DNA of 64,000 nucleotides, from NCBI RefSeq assembly GCF_018449795.1, contig NZ_JAAVVE010000002.1:62001-126000 (forward strand). The letters run 5' to 3'. A program made the translations under genes and the position numbers. The DNA comes from Sphingomonas sp. dw_22. GTDB lineage: Bacteria > Pseudomonadota > Alphaproteobacteria > Sphingomonadales > Sphingomonadaceae. The notes below the pieces were generated by a model. It was given only the letters and a program-made list of their open reading frames with translations, ran no database searches and was not told the DNA's origin. Numbering within the stretch: the first letter of the stretch is position 1; each line of letters starts with the position of its first letter. Below, one piece after another: positions 39,952 to 47,953 of the stretch.

Positions 39952-41205
39952 ATGCTGACCATGCGGCTGCAAAGGCGCGCCTTCGTCATCGGAGGGCTCA
40001 TGGGCGGGGGCCTGCTGATGCTCGAACCCCGCCGGGTCGCGGCGGCCCTCGGCACCTTGCCGCCATGGACGCCGGGGACACTCGACATCCATCACATCGA
40101 CACGGGGGTGGGCAATGCGACCTTCATCCTTGGACCGGACGGCACGACGATCCTGATCGATTGCGGCGCGACGCGCGGCGGACCGCCCGCATCGACGCCG
40201 TTGCGGCCGGATTCTTCCCGATCAGCGGGCGAATGGGTCGCGCGCTATGCGTTGCGGCAGGCACGCGCGGCAGACCGAACGACCCTCGACTACATGATCG
40301 CGACACATGTCCATCCCGACCATGTGGGCTCGCCGAAGGACGACGATCCGCGCGCTTCGGAGGGCTATATCCTCACCGGCCTGAGCGAGGTCGATGCCCG
40401 CATGCCGGCCGGCCTTGTAATCGATCGCGGGTTCCCGGACTATGCACCCCTGCCCCTCATCGAGGCTCCGTTCGCCGCCAACCACCTCGCCTGGCTGAAC
40501 GCGCGCGTGAAGGCGGGCCGGCGGGTCGAGCATGTCGCGGTCGGATCGGCCGAGCAGGTCGAAGCGCGTCGGGCGGGGGCCTTCTCCCTCAGGTTCGTCG
40601 GCGGCAACGGTCGCGTGTGGACGGGCATCGGCGATCAATCCCGCGATCTTTTGCCGCCGCGATCAAGCTGGACGACCGAAGCCTCCCCCGAAGAGAACCA
40701 CATGTCGATCGCGACGGTCCTGTCCTATGGACCTTTCCGCTACTTCGCCGGCGGAGATCTTGTCGCCGACACGCATGATGGCGCCGTGCCGTGGCTCGAC
40801 GTCGAGACGCCGATCGTTCGAGCGGCAGGCAGGGTCGATGTCGCCTCGGCCGACCATCACGGCTATTTCGATGCGTGCTGGCCAGGCTTCACGCGCGCGC
40901 TCGATGCCGATGCCTATGTCGTCCAGGCGTGGCACGCGACCCATCCCGCCATGGGATCGCTGCAGCGCATGCTCGATGCGTGGCGCGGCAGGACGCCCCG
41001 CGACGTTTTCGTCACGCGGCTCGATCCTGCCGGCCGGGCCGTCAACGATCGCTTCCTGCGGCAGGTGAAAAGCACCGAAGGCCATGTGATCGTCCGTGTC
41101 GGCCCGGACGGCCGCTACCGCCTCTATGTCACCGACAGCCGCGACGAGAGCGATACGATCACTTTCGCCGGAGATCTCAGGCCGTCCAAGCTCATGAAGG
41201 CTTGA
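39952..41205 (+). CDS. exported metallo-beta-lactamase-fold hydrolase, copy 1
   Basis: The protein has 417 residues. The N-terminus LQRRAFVIGGLMGGG is a twin-arginine signal ending around VAAAL. The mature part opens with LPPWTPGTLDIHHIDTG and GPDGTTILIDCG. The metal motif is HVHPDH (His119, His121, Asp123, His124), and later ligands are likely in YFAGGDLV and ASADHHGYFDA. The fold recalls the C-terminal MBL domain of ComEC-type proteins. A paralogue with the same opening motif lies at 56904. Both follow a TBDT. Substrate unknown; phosphodiester or ester cleavage is conceivable. ATG 39952 has GAGGG upstream. Confidence 0.75.
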   Translation: MLTMRLQRRAFVIGGLMGGGLLMLEPRRVAAALGTLPPWTPGTLDIHHIDTGVGNATFILGPDGTTILIDCGATRGGPPASTPLRPDSSRSAGEWVARYALRQARAADRTTLDYMIATHVHPDHVGSPKDDDPRASEGYILTGLSEVDARMPAGLVIDRGFPDYAPLPLIEAPFAANHLAWLNARVKAGRRVEHVAVGSAEQVEARRAGAFSLRFVGGNGRVWTGIGDQSRDLLPPRSSWTTEASPEENHMSIATVLSYGPFRYFAGGDLVADTHDGAVPWLDVETPIVRAAGRVDVASADHHGYFDACWPGFTRALDADAYVVQAWHATHPAMGSLQRMLDAWRGRTPRDVFVTRLDPAGRAVNDRFLRQVKSTEGHVIVRVGPDGRYRLYVTDSRDESDTITFAGDLRPSKLMKA

Positions 41206-41266
41206 ACTTCCGGACTTTCCCTATGGGTGGAGCGGCGATCATGCGACGATCCGCCCCCTTTAAGGG

Positions 41267-42259
41267 TCAGTCCTCCGCACTCGCCTGCCTGGACTTCGGC
41301 TTCGCCGGCGCCACCTCCCCGCCGTCGCGCAGGATCGACGCCTCGTACACCTTCGATGCCCCCCAATCGTAAAAGGCGAAATCGAGCTGTTCCGCGCCGA
41401 GCCGCCACAGCGAGAGCCCCGACCGCGACATCGCGAACCTGGTGCCCTCGACCTGGTTGACGGGCCGGACGGTCGAACCGCAGCCGGTGGCGATGAAGTG
41501 CATCCCGGCCTTGTGGATGTGCTGCATGTCGTGATCGTGGCCGCAGACATAGGCCTGCACGCCATGCCGCTTCAGGATGGGAAGGAGATTGACGATCAGG
41601 TCGTCGCTGTCGCCATGCTGGCCGCCCGAGAAGACCGGGTGATGGCCGAAGACCAGCTTCCAGTCCGCCTTCGACTGACCGAGCGCCTTGTCCAGCCACG
41701 CATATTGCGCGTCCGCGTTCTGATCGTGGACATGATGCTCCGCCGTCGCCGCGGGCTCCTTGCGGTATTGCGAAACCAGCGGCGCGGTGTCGATCATGAA
41801 GATGTCGGCATTGGGCACGCTGATGCTCGCGCCGGGGATGACATAGTAGCGGCCCGGCATCGTCCAGCGGGGGCTCGTGCGCGAATAGTCGATCTGCGCC
41901 TGCGGATTGCCCTTGTAATCGTGGTTGCCGAGAATGGCGTACCAGCGATGCTGAAGCGACGGCGCCGTGTAGACGTTCTCGAACGATTCCTTCCACAGCG
42001 GATCCTCGACCGACTGGACGCCCGAATTGTAGAAATTGTCGCCCAGCGCCAGCGTGAAGCGGCTGCCGATCTGCGCGGCGAGCCGGCCCATCTCGTCCGC
42101 TACGCCGCGCTGGTGCGGCTCGCCCTGCCGGCCCCAGTCGCCGATCGCCATGAAGGAGACCGTGGGCGTGGTCTGCGCCTTCAGGCTGCTGAAGGGCGTC
42201 GCCGCGGCTGCGAGGCCGATCGCCTCCATGACGTTCCGTCGCGTGATCGTGATGCTCAT
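41267..42259 (-). CDS. exported calcineurin-like metallophosphoesterase (acid-phosphatase type)
   Basis: This 330-residue binuclear metal phosphatase has a Tat-like N-terminus (ITRRNVMEAIGLAAAATPF). The metal motifs appear in order: AIGDWG, LALGDNFYNSG, ILGNHDYKG, VFGHHPVFSGG and VCGHDHDMQHI. These fit the tartrate-resistant/purple acid phosphatase-like branch, which removes phosphate from organic phosphates in the periplasm. ATG 42259 has GAGG at good spacing. It follows a TBDT by about 90 bases on the same strand and probably belongs to that transcription unit. Confidence 0.87.
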   Translation of the reverse strand: MSITITRRNVMEAIGLAAAATPFSSLKAQTTPTVSFMAIGDWGRQGEPHQRGVADEMGRLAAQIGSRFTLALGDNFYNSGVQSVEDPLWKESFENVYTAPSLQHRWYAILGNHDYKGNPQAQIDYSRTSPRWTMPGRYYVIPGASISVPNADIFMIDTAPLVSQYRKEPAATAEHHVHDQNADAQYAWLDKALGQSKADWKLVFGHHPVFSGGQHGDSDDLIVNLLPILKRHGVQAYVCGHDHDMQHIHKAGMHFIATGCGSTVRPVNQVEGTRFAMSRSGLSLWRLGAEQLDFAFYDWGASKVYEASILRDGGEVAPAKPKSRQASAED

Positions 42260-42350
42260 GCCAATATCCTCGTTGTCGCGCCCGGCCCGCGAGCGCCTGT
42301 ATGCTCGGCGCCGAAGATCGCTTCGGCGCCGCCTTCCCACATGCTCGATC

Positions 42351-45290
42351 CTAGAAGTTGGCGCGCAGGCCCCACAGGAACTTGCGCCCGAACACTTCGT
42401 GCTCGGCCTGCTGCGCGAAGATTCCGACATAGCGGATGCCGGGTTCGTTCGTCAGGTTGTTGGCCTGGAAGTAGACTTGCAGGCGCGGATTGACGGCATA
42501 CTGCACGGAAGCGTCGAGCCGCCCGTTCGCCGCCCAATATTCGTCGCCCGCCGCATCGCCCAGCGAGTCGAGATATTTCGACCGATAGGTGTAGTTGACG
42601 CGCGCCGAGATCCCGTATTTCTCGTAATAGCCGGAAAGATTGAAGAGGCGTGGGGACGCGCCCTGGACGGGGACTTCGCGTTTGTCGGGCGTTTCGGCCT
42701 TGGACTTGTTGAATGTGGCGTTGGCCTCGACGCCGAAGCCGTCGATCCAGCCATGCAGGCCGATCGCGTGGAACAGCACGCTCAGCGGCTGCCGATAGCC
42801 GATCTCGACGCCCCTGATGGACCCGCTGCCGCCATTGATGGTGGTGCTGTACTCATAAAGCGAGCGATCGATGCCCCCGCTGTTGAGGATGTCCGAGCCG
42901 AATTCCTGCTCGGTATAGTCGAACAGCACGTCGCTCAGCTTCTTGTAGTAGCCGCTGACGGTGAAGAAGCCGGTCGAGGGCATGTACCATTCATAGGCGA
43001 GGTTCACCCCCTTCGAACGCTCGGGCTTGGCATCGGGATTACCGCCGCTGATCGCCTCTTCCTCGTCGTTGATCTCGAAGTTGGGCCGCAGCGTCGAATA
43101 TTCCGGCCGCGCGGCGCCGGTGTTCAGCGACAGCCGCAGCTTCATGTCGTGATGGATGTTCCAGTTCACATGGAAGCTGGGGAAGACGAGCGTCTGCGAG
43201 GAGCTGGTCGAGACGTTCTCATAGCCATTGTCGCCGTTGACCATGGCGGTGCCTTCGTTCTCGACATGCTCGATCCGGGCGCCGTAGACGATGTTGCCCC
43301 AGGAGAACGAGGTCGTCCCCATCGCGTAGCCGGCATAGATCTGTTCGCGAACCCAGTAGTTGCTGGTCTTGATGTTATCCTCGTCGATCGTGGCGGCGCC
43401 CGACGCGATATACTTGTCCATCAAGTCCTGGATGGCGGAGTTCGAGAAATACTGGAAGCCGTAGGACAGGTCCCGCCCGCCCTTGTAGGGCGTGTCGATC
43501 GCGAGGTCGCCCTGGGTCGGCACGTCGAAACCCGCCGCCTGGATGTCGCCGGGCTCCGCGGTATAGGTCAGGTTGTTCCGCGACGTCTTGGTCCGCCGGT
43601 CATACTCGCCGCCGAAGCGGAATGTCGTGCTGGTCCCGAACAGCTCGACGTCCCGATCGATGTCGAACTTCCCCGTATAGGCATCGGTGCGATCGAGCCC
43701 GTCCTCGCGCGAGAAGCTGGTCAGGGCGAGCTCGGTGGGTGAAATCGATGTCTTCGCCGCGCCTGCCGAATAGGTCTTGTCCGCATTGGCGACGGTGGTG
43801 AAGAGGTTGATCTTGGGATTGCTGGGGTCCGAAAAGTCGTACGCTATGCTCGGCCGGGCCGTGGGGGTCTTGGCGTTCGCCCAATCGGTGCCGAAAGGAG
43901 GCCGGGCGATCTTGTCGGAGCGCGTGAAGTTGCCGGACCACTTGATCCGCCAGCTGCCCAGGTTGTGCTCGCCGGACAGGGTGTTCGAGAAAATGCGCTG
44001 GATGTCGTTGTCGGAATCCTCCGAGCTCTTTATCCCCACGCCCGTCTCGAGGCCCTGCATCGGTGTGTTGCCCAATCCGACGTTCGCATAGCCGGCGGCG
44101 GCGTCGCTGAAGATGAACTGGTATTTGTTCTCCAGCTGCTTGTCGTCGAATTCGGTGAAGACCGAAGAGAAGGACAGCTTGTTGTCCGCGTCGGGCCGCC
44201 ATTCCAGCCTGCCGCTGTAGGAGGTGGTGGAGCGCTGCACCCGATAGAATTTGTCGGTATAGTTCTTGGCCCAGTCCTGGGTCTTGTCGTCGCCCTTGTC
44301 GGCGACGCTGGCCCAGCTGATCTCGTAATTGTCGGTCACCGAATCCCCCGCCTCGCGGGACGCGGTGAGGAGGATGCCGAGCGTGTCGTGCGCGAAGCGT
44401 GTCGAGAACACCCCGCCGACATTATACTGCTTGCCCTCGCCGAGCTCGTTGAAGCCGTAGGCGCCGTCGAGCAGGATCTTGGTGTGCGGATAGTCGAACG
44501 GGCTGCGGGGAATGATGTCGATATTGCCGGCGATGGTTTCGCCCGGCATGTCGGGCGTGACTTCCTTCTTCACGACGATGCGGCTCGCGAGCTCCGACGG
44601 AATGGTGTCGAAGCGCGCCTGCCGGCCTTCGGGGCTGACGACGTTGACGCCGCCGATGGAGAGCGTCGTCCACTGATTGGGCGCGCCCTGGATGGAGACA
44701 TAGCGCGCGCGCCCCTGGTCGCGCTGCGCCGCGATGCCCGGCAGCCGCGTCACGGCTTCGGCGACGTTCTGGTCGGAATATTGCCCGAGCGAGTCGGACG
44801 AAAGGACGTCGATGATCGAATTCGACGCCTTCTTGAGCTGGAGCGCCGCCTCCTGCGACTCGGCGATGGGGCGCGATCCGGTCACCACGATATCGCTGCC
44901 GGCGGCCTGTTCGCCCACCGACAGGACGATCCGCAGCCTGGCTGGCCGGCCGGGAACGATCGTGACCTCCTGCGACGTGCTCGAACTGCCGACATAGGTG
45001 ACGGTCACCGTGTGCGCGCCGGCGGGCACGTCGTCGAACGAGAACTGGCCCGAGGAATCCGCCACGGCGACGCTCTGGCTGCTGTCGATACGGACCTGCG
45101 CGCCGCTGGCGAATGCTCCGTCCGCGCGCACGACGACGCCGGTGACGCGACCCGCGTCGCGCCCTTCCGCGGAAGATGCCGCCGGGCCAGCATCCTTGGC
45201 GGATACGGGCATCGTGAGCCCCGCCTGCGCGAGTGCCGCCATGGAAACCAGGCCAAGCGACTTGATGCGATGGAGATTATTTCTTTTCAT
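42351..45290 (-). CDS. large TonB-dependent receptor with N-terminal carboxypeptidase-regulatory-like domain
   Basis: The protein has 979 residues with a signal peptide (MKRNNLHRIKSLGLVSMA to VSAKDAG). A beta-sandwich CarbopepD_reg-like domain follows (about 45-120; SGQFSFDDVPAGAHTVTVTY), then the TonB box DIVVTGSRP. The plug is of the TonB-Xanth-Caul type (DQNVAEAVTRLPGIAAQRDQ, IQGAPNQWTTLSIGGVNV, KKEVTPDMPGETIAGNIDI), with a long barrel ending KFLWGLRANF. This receptor type usually takes up oligosaccharides or bulky organic ligands. ATG 45290 has GGGGGATATC upstream, and a TATAAT lies at 45314-45319 on the same strand. It is divergent from a two-component system. Confidence 0.9.
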   Translation of the reverse strand: MKRNNLHRIKSLGLVSMAALAQAGLTMPVSAKDAGPAASSAEGRDAGRVTGVVVRADGAFASGAQVRIDSSQSVAVADSSGQFSFDDVPAGAHTVTVTYVGSSSTSQEVTIVPGRPARLRIVLSVGEQAAGSDIVVTGSRPIAESQEAALQLKKASNSIIDVLSSDSLGQYSDQNVAEAVTRLPGIAAQRDQGRARYVSIQGAPNQWTTLSIGGVNVVSPEGRQARFDTIPSELASRIVVKKEVTPDMPGETIAGNIDIIPRSPFDYPHTKILLDGAYGFNELGEGKQYNVGGVFSTRFAHDTLGILLTASREAGDSVTDNYEISWASVADKGDDKTQDWAKNYTDKFYRVQRSTTSYSGRLEWRPDADNKLSFSSVFTEFDDKQLENKYQFIFSDAAAGYANVGLGNTPMQGLETGVGIKSSEDSDNDIQRIFSNTLSGEHNLGSWRIKWSGNFTRSDKIARPPFGTDWANAKTPTARPSIAYDFSDPSNPKINLFTTVANADKTYSAGAAKTSISPTELALTSFSREDGLDRTDAYTGKFDIDRDVELFGTSTTFRFGGEYDRRTKTSRNNLTYTAEPGDIQAAGFDVPTQGDLAIDTPYKGGRDLSYGFQYFSNSAIQDLMDKYIASGAATIDEDNIKTSNYWVREQIYAGYAMGTTSFSWGNIVYGARIEHVENEGTAMVNGDNGYENVSTSSSQTLVFPSFHVNWNIHHDMKLRLSLNTGAARPEYSTLRPNFEINDEEEAISGGNPDAKPERSKGVNLAYEWYMPSTGFFTVSGYYKKLSDVLFDYTEQEFGSDILNSGGIDRSLYEYSTTINGGSGSIRGVEIGYRQPLSVLFHAIGLHGWIDGFGVEANATFNKSKAETPDKREVPVQGASPRLFNLSGYYEKYGISARVNYTYRSKYLDSLGDAAGDEYWAANGRLDASVQYAVNPRLQVYFQANNLTNEPGIRYVGIFAQQAEHEVFGRKFLWGLRANF

Positions 45291-45480
45291 GCGAACGATA
45301 TCCCCCAAGTAAAATTATAATAATACTCCTTGACGGATACCATATCGGCGCCGCCGGAACGTTATTCTATTCGCAGCACGGATATTATCAGTCGTTGAAA
45401 TATTGTTATTAATGACCATTCCGCCGCATTATCTGTGCCGCTAGATTTCACCTGTTGCACTTCTGTTACGAGCAGCGAAC

Positions 45481-45496
45481 CTTAAGGTCATTTAAT
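45481..45496 (+). promoter_or_regulatory. direct-repeat site of OmpR/PmrA type
   Basis: CTTAAG-N4-TTTAAT is two head-to-tail YTTAAK half sites with 10-bp period, as used by PmrA/QseB-like response regulators. It lies about 100 bases before the response-regulator gene, so autoregulation is likely. The rest of the 285-base divergent region is AT-rich with no gene. Confidence 0.4.
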
Positions 45497-45509
45497 CTGG
45501 CAGCATTCG

Positions 45510-45526
45510 TTGAGAATCACTCTCAA
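45510..45526. promoter_or_regulatory. Fur-box-like palindrome
   Basis: TTGAGA-ATCAC-TCTCAA is a perfect 6-bp inverted repeat whose core GAGAATCACTCTC is close to the ferric-uptake-regulator consensus (GAGAATCATTCTC). It lies between the TBDT and the two-component genes, 84 bases before ATG 45594. Iron control is inferred from the site only. Confidence 0.5.
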
Positions 45527-45593
45527 TGCTCTCGAAAGAGCGGAGACTCGACGCCCCTGTCACGAAAGCGAAACGGAACCGATCTAGCGGCTT

Positions 45594-46364
45594 ATGGGCA
45601 ATTCGAAGCTGATCGCGCCGCAGCCGAGCGCCTGGCCGATCGAGTGCGCGCGAGCACGGGGACCCATTGTGCAGTCGGCCGCCAACGACAGGATCCTGGT
45701 TGTCGAGGACGATGCCGAGACGGCAGACTTCCTGATGACCGGCCTCGGCGAAGCGGGGTTCGCCGTCGACTGGGAACAGGACGGCGCCAAGGGCCTCGCG
45801 CGCACGCTGCAAGGCAATTACGCCATGGTGATCCTGGATCGCATGCTGCCGGGCAAGGACGGGCTCGCGGTCGTGCAGGAGATGCGCGAACGGCAGGTAA
45901 GAACCCCCGTCATCATCCTCTCCGCCATCGGGGCCACCAACGAGCGCGTGAACGGCTTCAAGGCGGGTTCCGACGATTATCTGGTCAAGCCTTTCGACCT
46001 GTCGGAGCTCATCGCCCGGATCGAGGCGCTACATCGCCGGAGCACCGCGGAAAACGCGAATACCAGGCTTTCCCTCGCCGATCTCACCCTGGACGTGGAG
46101 ACGCTGCGCGTCGACCGGTCGGGGAAGCAGATCACCCTGCATCCCCGCGAGTTCCGCCTGCTGCGATATCTCTTGCGGAATCACGGTCATGTGGTCACCC
46201 GCTCGATGATAATCGAGGAACTCTGGGGATATAATTTCGACCCCGGCACGAACATCGTCGAAGTCCATGTCAGCAATCTCCGCAAGAAGATCGACGTGAA
46301 GGGTACCGATCCATTGATCCACACCGTGCGCGGCGTCGGCTATCTGTTCGGGACGATGCGCTGA
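45594..46364 (+). CDS. OmpR/PhoB-family response regulator
   Basis: The protein has 256 residues. The receiver domain has DRILVVEDDAETADFL, the phospho-acceptor in MVILDRMLPGKDG, and the conserved Lys in DDYLVKPFDLSEL. The winged-helix output domain carries LHPREFRLLRYLL and VEVHVSNLRKKID and ends TVRGVGYLFGTMR. The extra 30 residues before the receiver are unusual. A GTG at 45669 with GGGGA upstream would start just before it and is a good alternative. It is followed by its kinase after one base. Site motifs upstream suggest autoregulation and iron input. Confidence 0.9.
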   Translation: MGNSKLIAPQPSAWPIECARARGPIVQSAANDRILVVEDDAETADFLMTGLGEAGFAVDWEQDGAKGLARTLQGNYAMVILDRMLPGKDGLAVVQEMRERQVRTPVIILSAIGATNERVNGFKAGSDDYLVKPFDLSELIARIEALHRRSTAENANTRLSLADLTLDVETLRVDRSGKQITLHPREFRLLRYLLRNHGHVVTRSMIIEELWGYNFDPGTNIVEVHVSNLRKKIDVKGTDPLIHTVRGVGYLFGTMR

Positions 46365-46365
46365 A

Positions 46366-47808
46366 ATGCGGCGCTGGCTCGGAACGACGACCGCGAATTT
46401 CCTGCTATTGAACTTCGCGCTCATCTTTATCTGCACATTGCCGGGCTATGTGCTCGTCTACGTTCAGGCGGACCGGCTCATGCTGAACAGCTTCGCCCGG
46501 CCGCTGGAGAGCCGGAAGGACAATCTGCTGCGCCACTATGCCAAGGGAGGCGCGCAGGAATTGGAGAAAGCCGTCCGGTCCAAGACCAGGCACGGCCCTT
46601 CGGACAACAGCGCCCTGATGCTGGTCGCACCCGACGGCCACCGCATCTCCGGAAACGTCACGACATGGCCTGCCGGCCTGAAGACACCGGCGGACTGGAA
46701 CCCGATCACGCTTCACCGCGACGGGAGGAAGCAGGACGAGCCCTTCCTTGCGTTCACGACCGAGTTCCCGTCCGGCGAGCGGCTGCTGCTCGGCGGACTG
46801 CTCGACGGACGGGCCACAATGCAGCGGACATTGCTGCTGGCGCTCGCGGCCGCCCTGGCGTTGGCGTTGCCCATCGGCCTGCTCGGGAGCACGCTGATCA
46901 TCCGAAGGATGAACCGCATGGTGGAGATCATCGCCGTCGCGGGGCAGCACGTCGCCGACGGCAACCTGTCCCGCCGCCTGGCGACCGATGGCAGCAGCGA
47001 CCCGCTCAATCGCCTGCGCGAATCCCTCAACGCGATGATGGCGCGTATCGAAACGCTCGTGGAGGAACTCCGTCTGCTGACCGACGCGCTCGCGCACGAT
47101 ATCCGCTCGCCGCTGATGCGGATATCGGCTCATGTGCAGCGCGCGACGCGGATGCTGCCAGGCACGGACAATCTCGCCAGCTTCGACGCGATCTCACGCG
47201 AGGTCGCGGGGCTTCTCCAGCTGCTCGAATCCGCGCTGGAGATCGGTCGCGCAGAAGCGGGGATCGGCCGGGAGGATTTCGCCCCCTTCGACGTCGTCGA
47301 GGTGCTTCAGGATCTCTGCGAGATGTATCAGCCCTCCGCGACCGACAGGGGTGTCTCGATCGAGTGCGGGGTTTCTCGCCCAGTCCAGCTGCTCGGCGAT
47401 CGCGGACTGATCGCGCGCGCACTGGCGAACCTCGTCGACAATGCCCTCAAATATGGCGCGGACGGCCGGCAAATCGCGCTCGCCGTCCACATCGAAACCG
47501 ACGAGGTGGCGCTGGTCGTAGCGGATCAAGGCAAAGGCATCCCGGCGGACCGACACGGGGAGGCGCTGCGGAAGTTCGGCCGGCTGGATGGCGCACGGGC
47601 CGACGAAGGAAGCGGGCTGGGTCTCGCTCTCGTCAATGCCGTCGCGACCCTGCATGGCGGCAGCCTGACGTTGCAGGACAATCATCCTGGCCTTCGCGCT
47701 ACGGTGCGGCTGAAACGCGAACCCGTCTCCGGCGGACAGCATCACCTGTCGCCCAAGCTTTCGAGGAAAAAGCTGGCGAAGCAGCACCAGGGGGCGATTG
47801 CGGCCTAG
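46366..47808 (+). CDS. membrane sensor histidine kinase
   Basis: The protein has 480 residues. The first membrane helix is FLLLNFALIFICTLPGYVLV, followed by a periplasmic loop of about 115 residues and a second helix (LALAAALALALPIGLLG). A HAMP linker comes next, then the HisKA box DALAHDIRSPLMRISAHV with the phospho-His. The HATPase domain has N-box NLVDNALKYG, G1 VVADQGKGIP and G2 DEGSGLGLALVNAV. The H-box has D in place of the usual E after His, common in QseC/TctE-like kinases. It is encoded right after the response regulator and is its partner. The signal is unknown. Confidence 0.9.
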   Translation: MRRWLGTTTANFLLLNFALIFICTLPGYVLVYVQADRLMLNSFARPLESRKDNLLRHYAKGGAQELEKAVRSKTRHGPSDNSALMLVAPDGHRISGNVTTWPAGLKTPADWNPITLHRDGRKQDEPFLAFTTEFPSGERLLLGGLLDGRATMQRTLLLALAAALALALPIGLLGSTLIIRRMNRMVEIIAVAGQHVADGNLSRRLATDGSSDPLNRLRESLNAMMARIETLVEELRLLTDALAHDIRSPLMRISAHVQRATRMLPGTDNLASFDAISREVAGLLQLLESALEIGRAEAGIGREDFAPFDVVEVLQDLCEMYQPSATDRGVSIECGVSRPVQLLGDRGLIARALANLVDNALKYGADGRQIALAVHIETDEVALVVADQGKGIPADRHGEALRKFGRLDGARADEGSGLGLALVNAVATLHGGSLTLQDNHPGLRATVRLKREPVSGGQHHLSPKLSRKKLAKQHQGAIAA

Positions 47809-47921
47809 CCGGCACTGCAGAAGGATCGGCAGCGATCCCGAACAGGGCAGTTCGCGATGCCCGTGCGCTCGCCCATGCATGACCGGAAGCGCGTAGCGGC
47901 AGGAGAATATTTTCCGTCTTT

Positions 47922-47934
47922 TAACTTACATAAA
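47922..47934 (+). promoter_or_regulatory. motif shared with the second ROK/TBDT promoter
   Basis: TAACTTACATAAA lies 20 bases before the first ATG of the PLC-like gene. It matches TAACTTAAATAAA at 54191-54203, in the ROK/TBDT divergent region, at 12 of 13 positions. In a GC-rich genome this is notable, though short. Confidence 0.35.
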
Positions 47935-47953
47935 GCAATTATATTGCCAGCGC

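Noticed and set aside
47823-47838. Small hairpin GGATCG-GCAG-CGATCC after the histidine kinase gene as a terminator
   Set aside because: The stem is only 6 bp, with no T-run; too weak to annotate.
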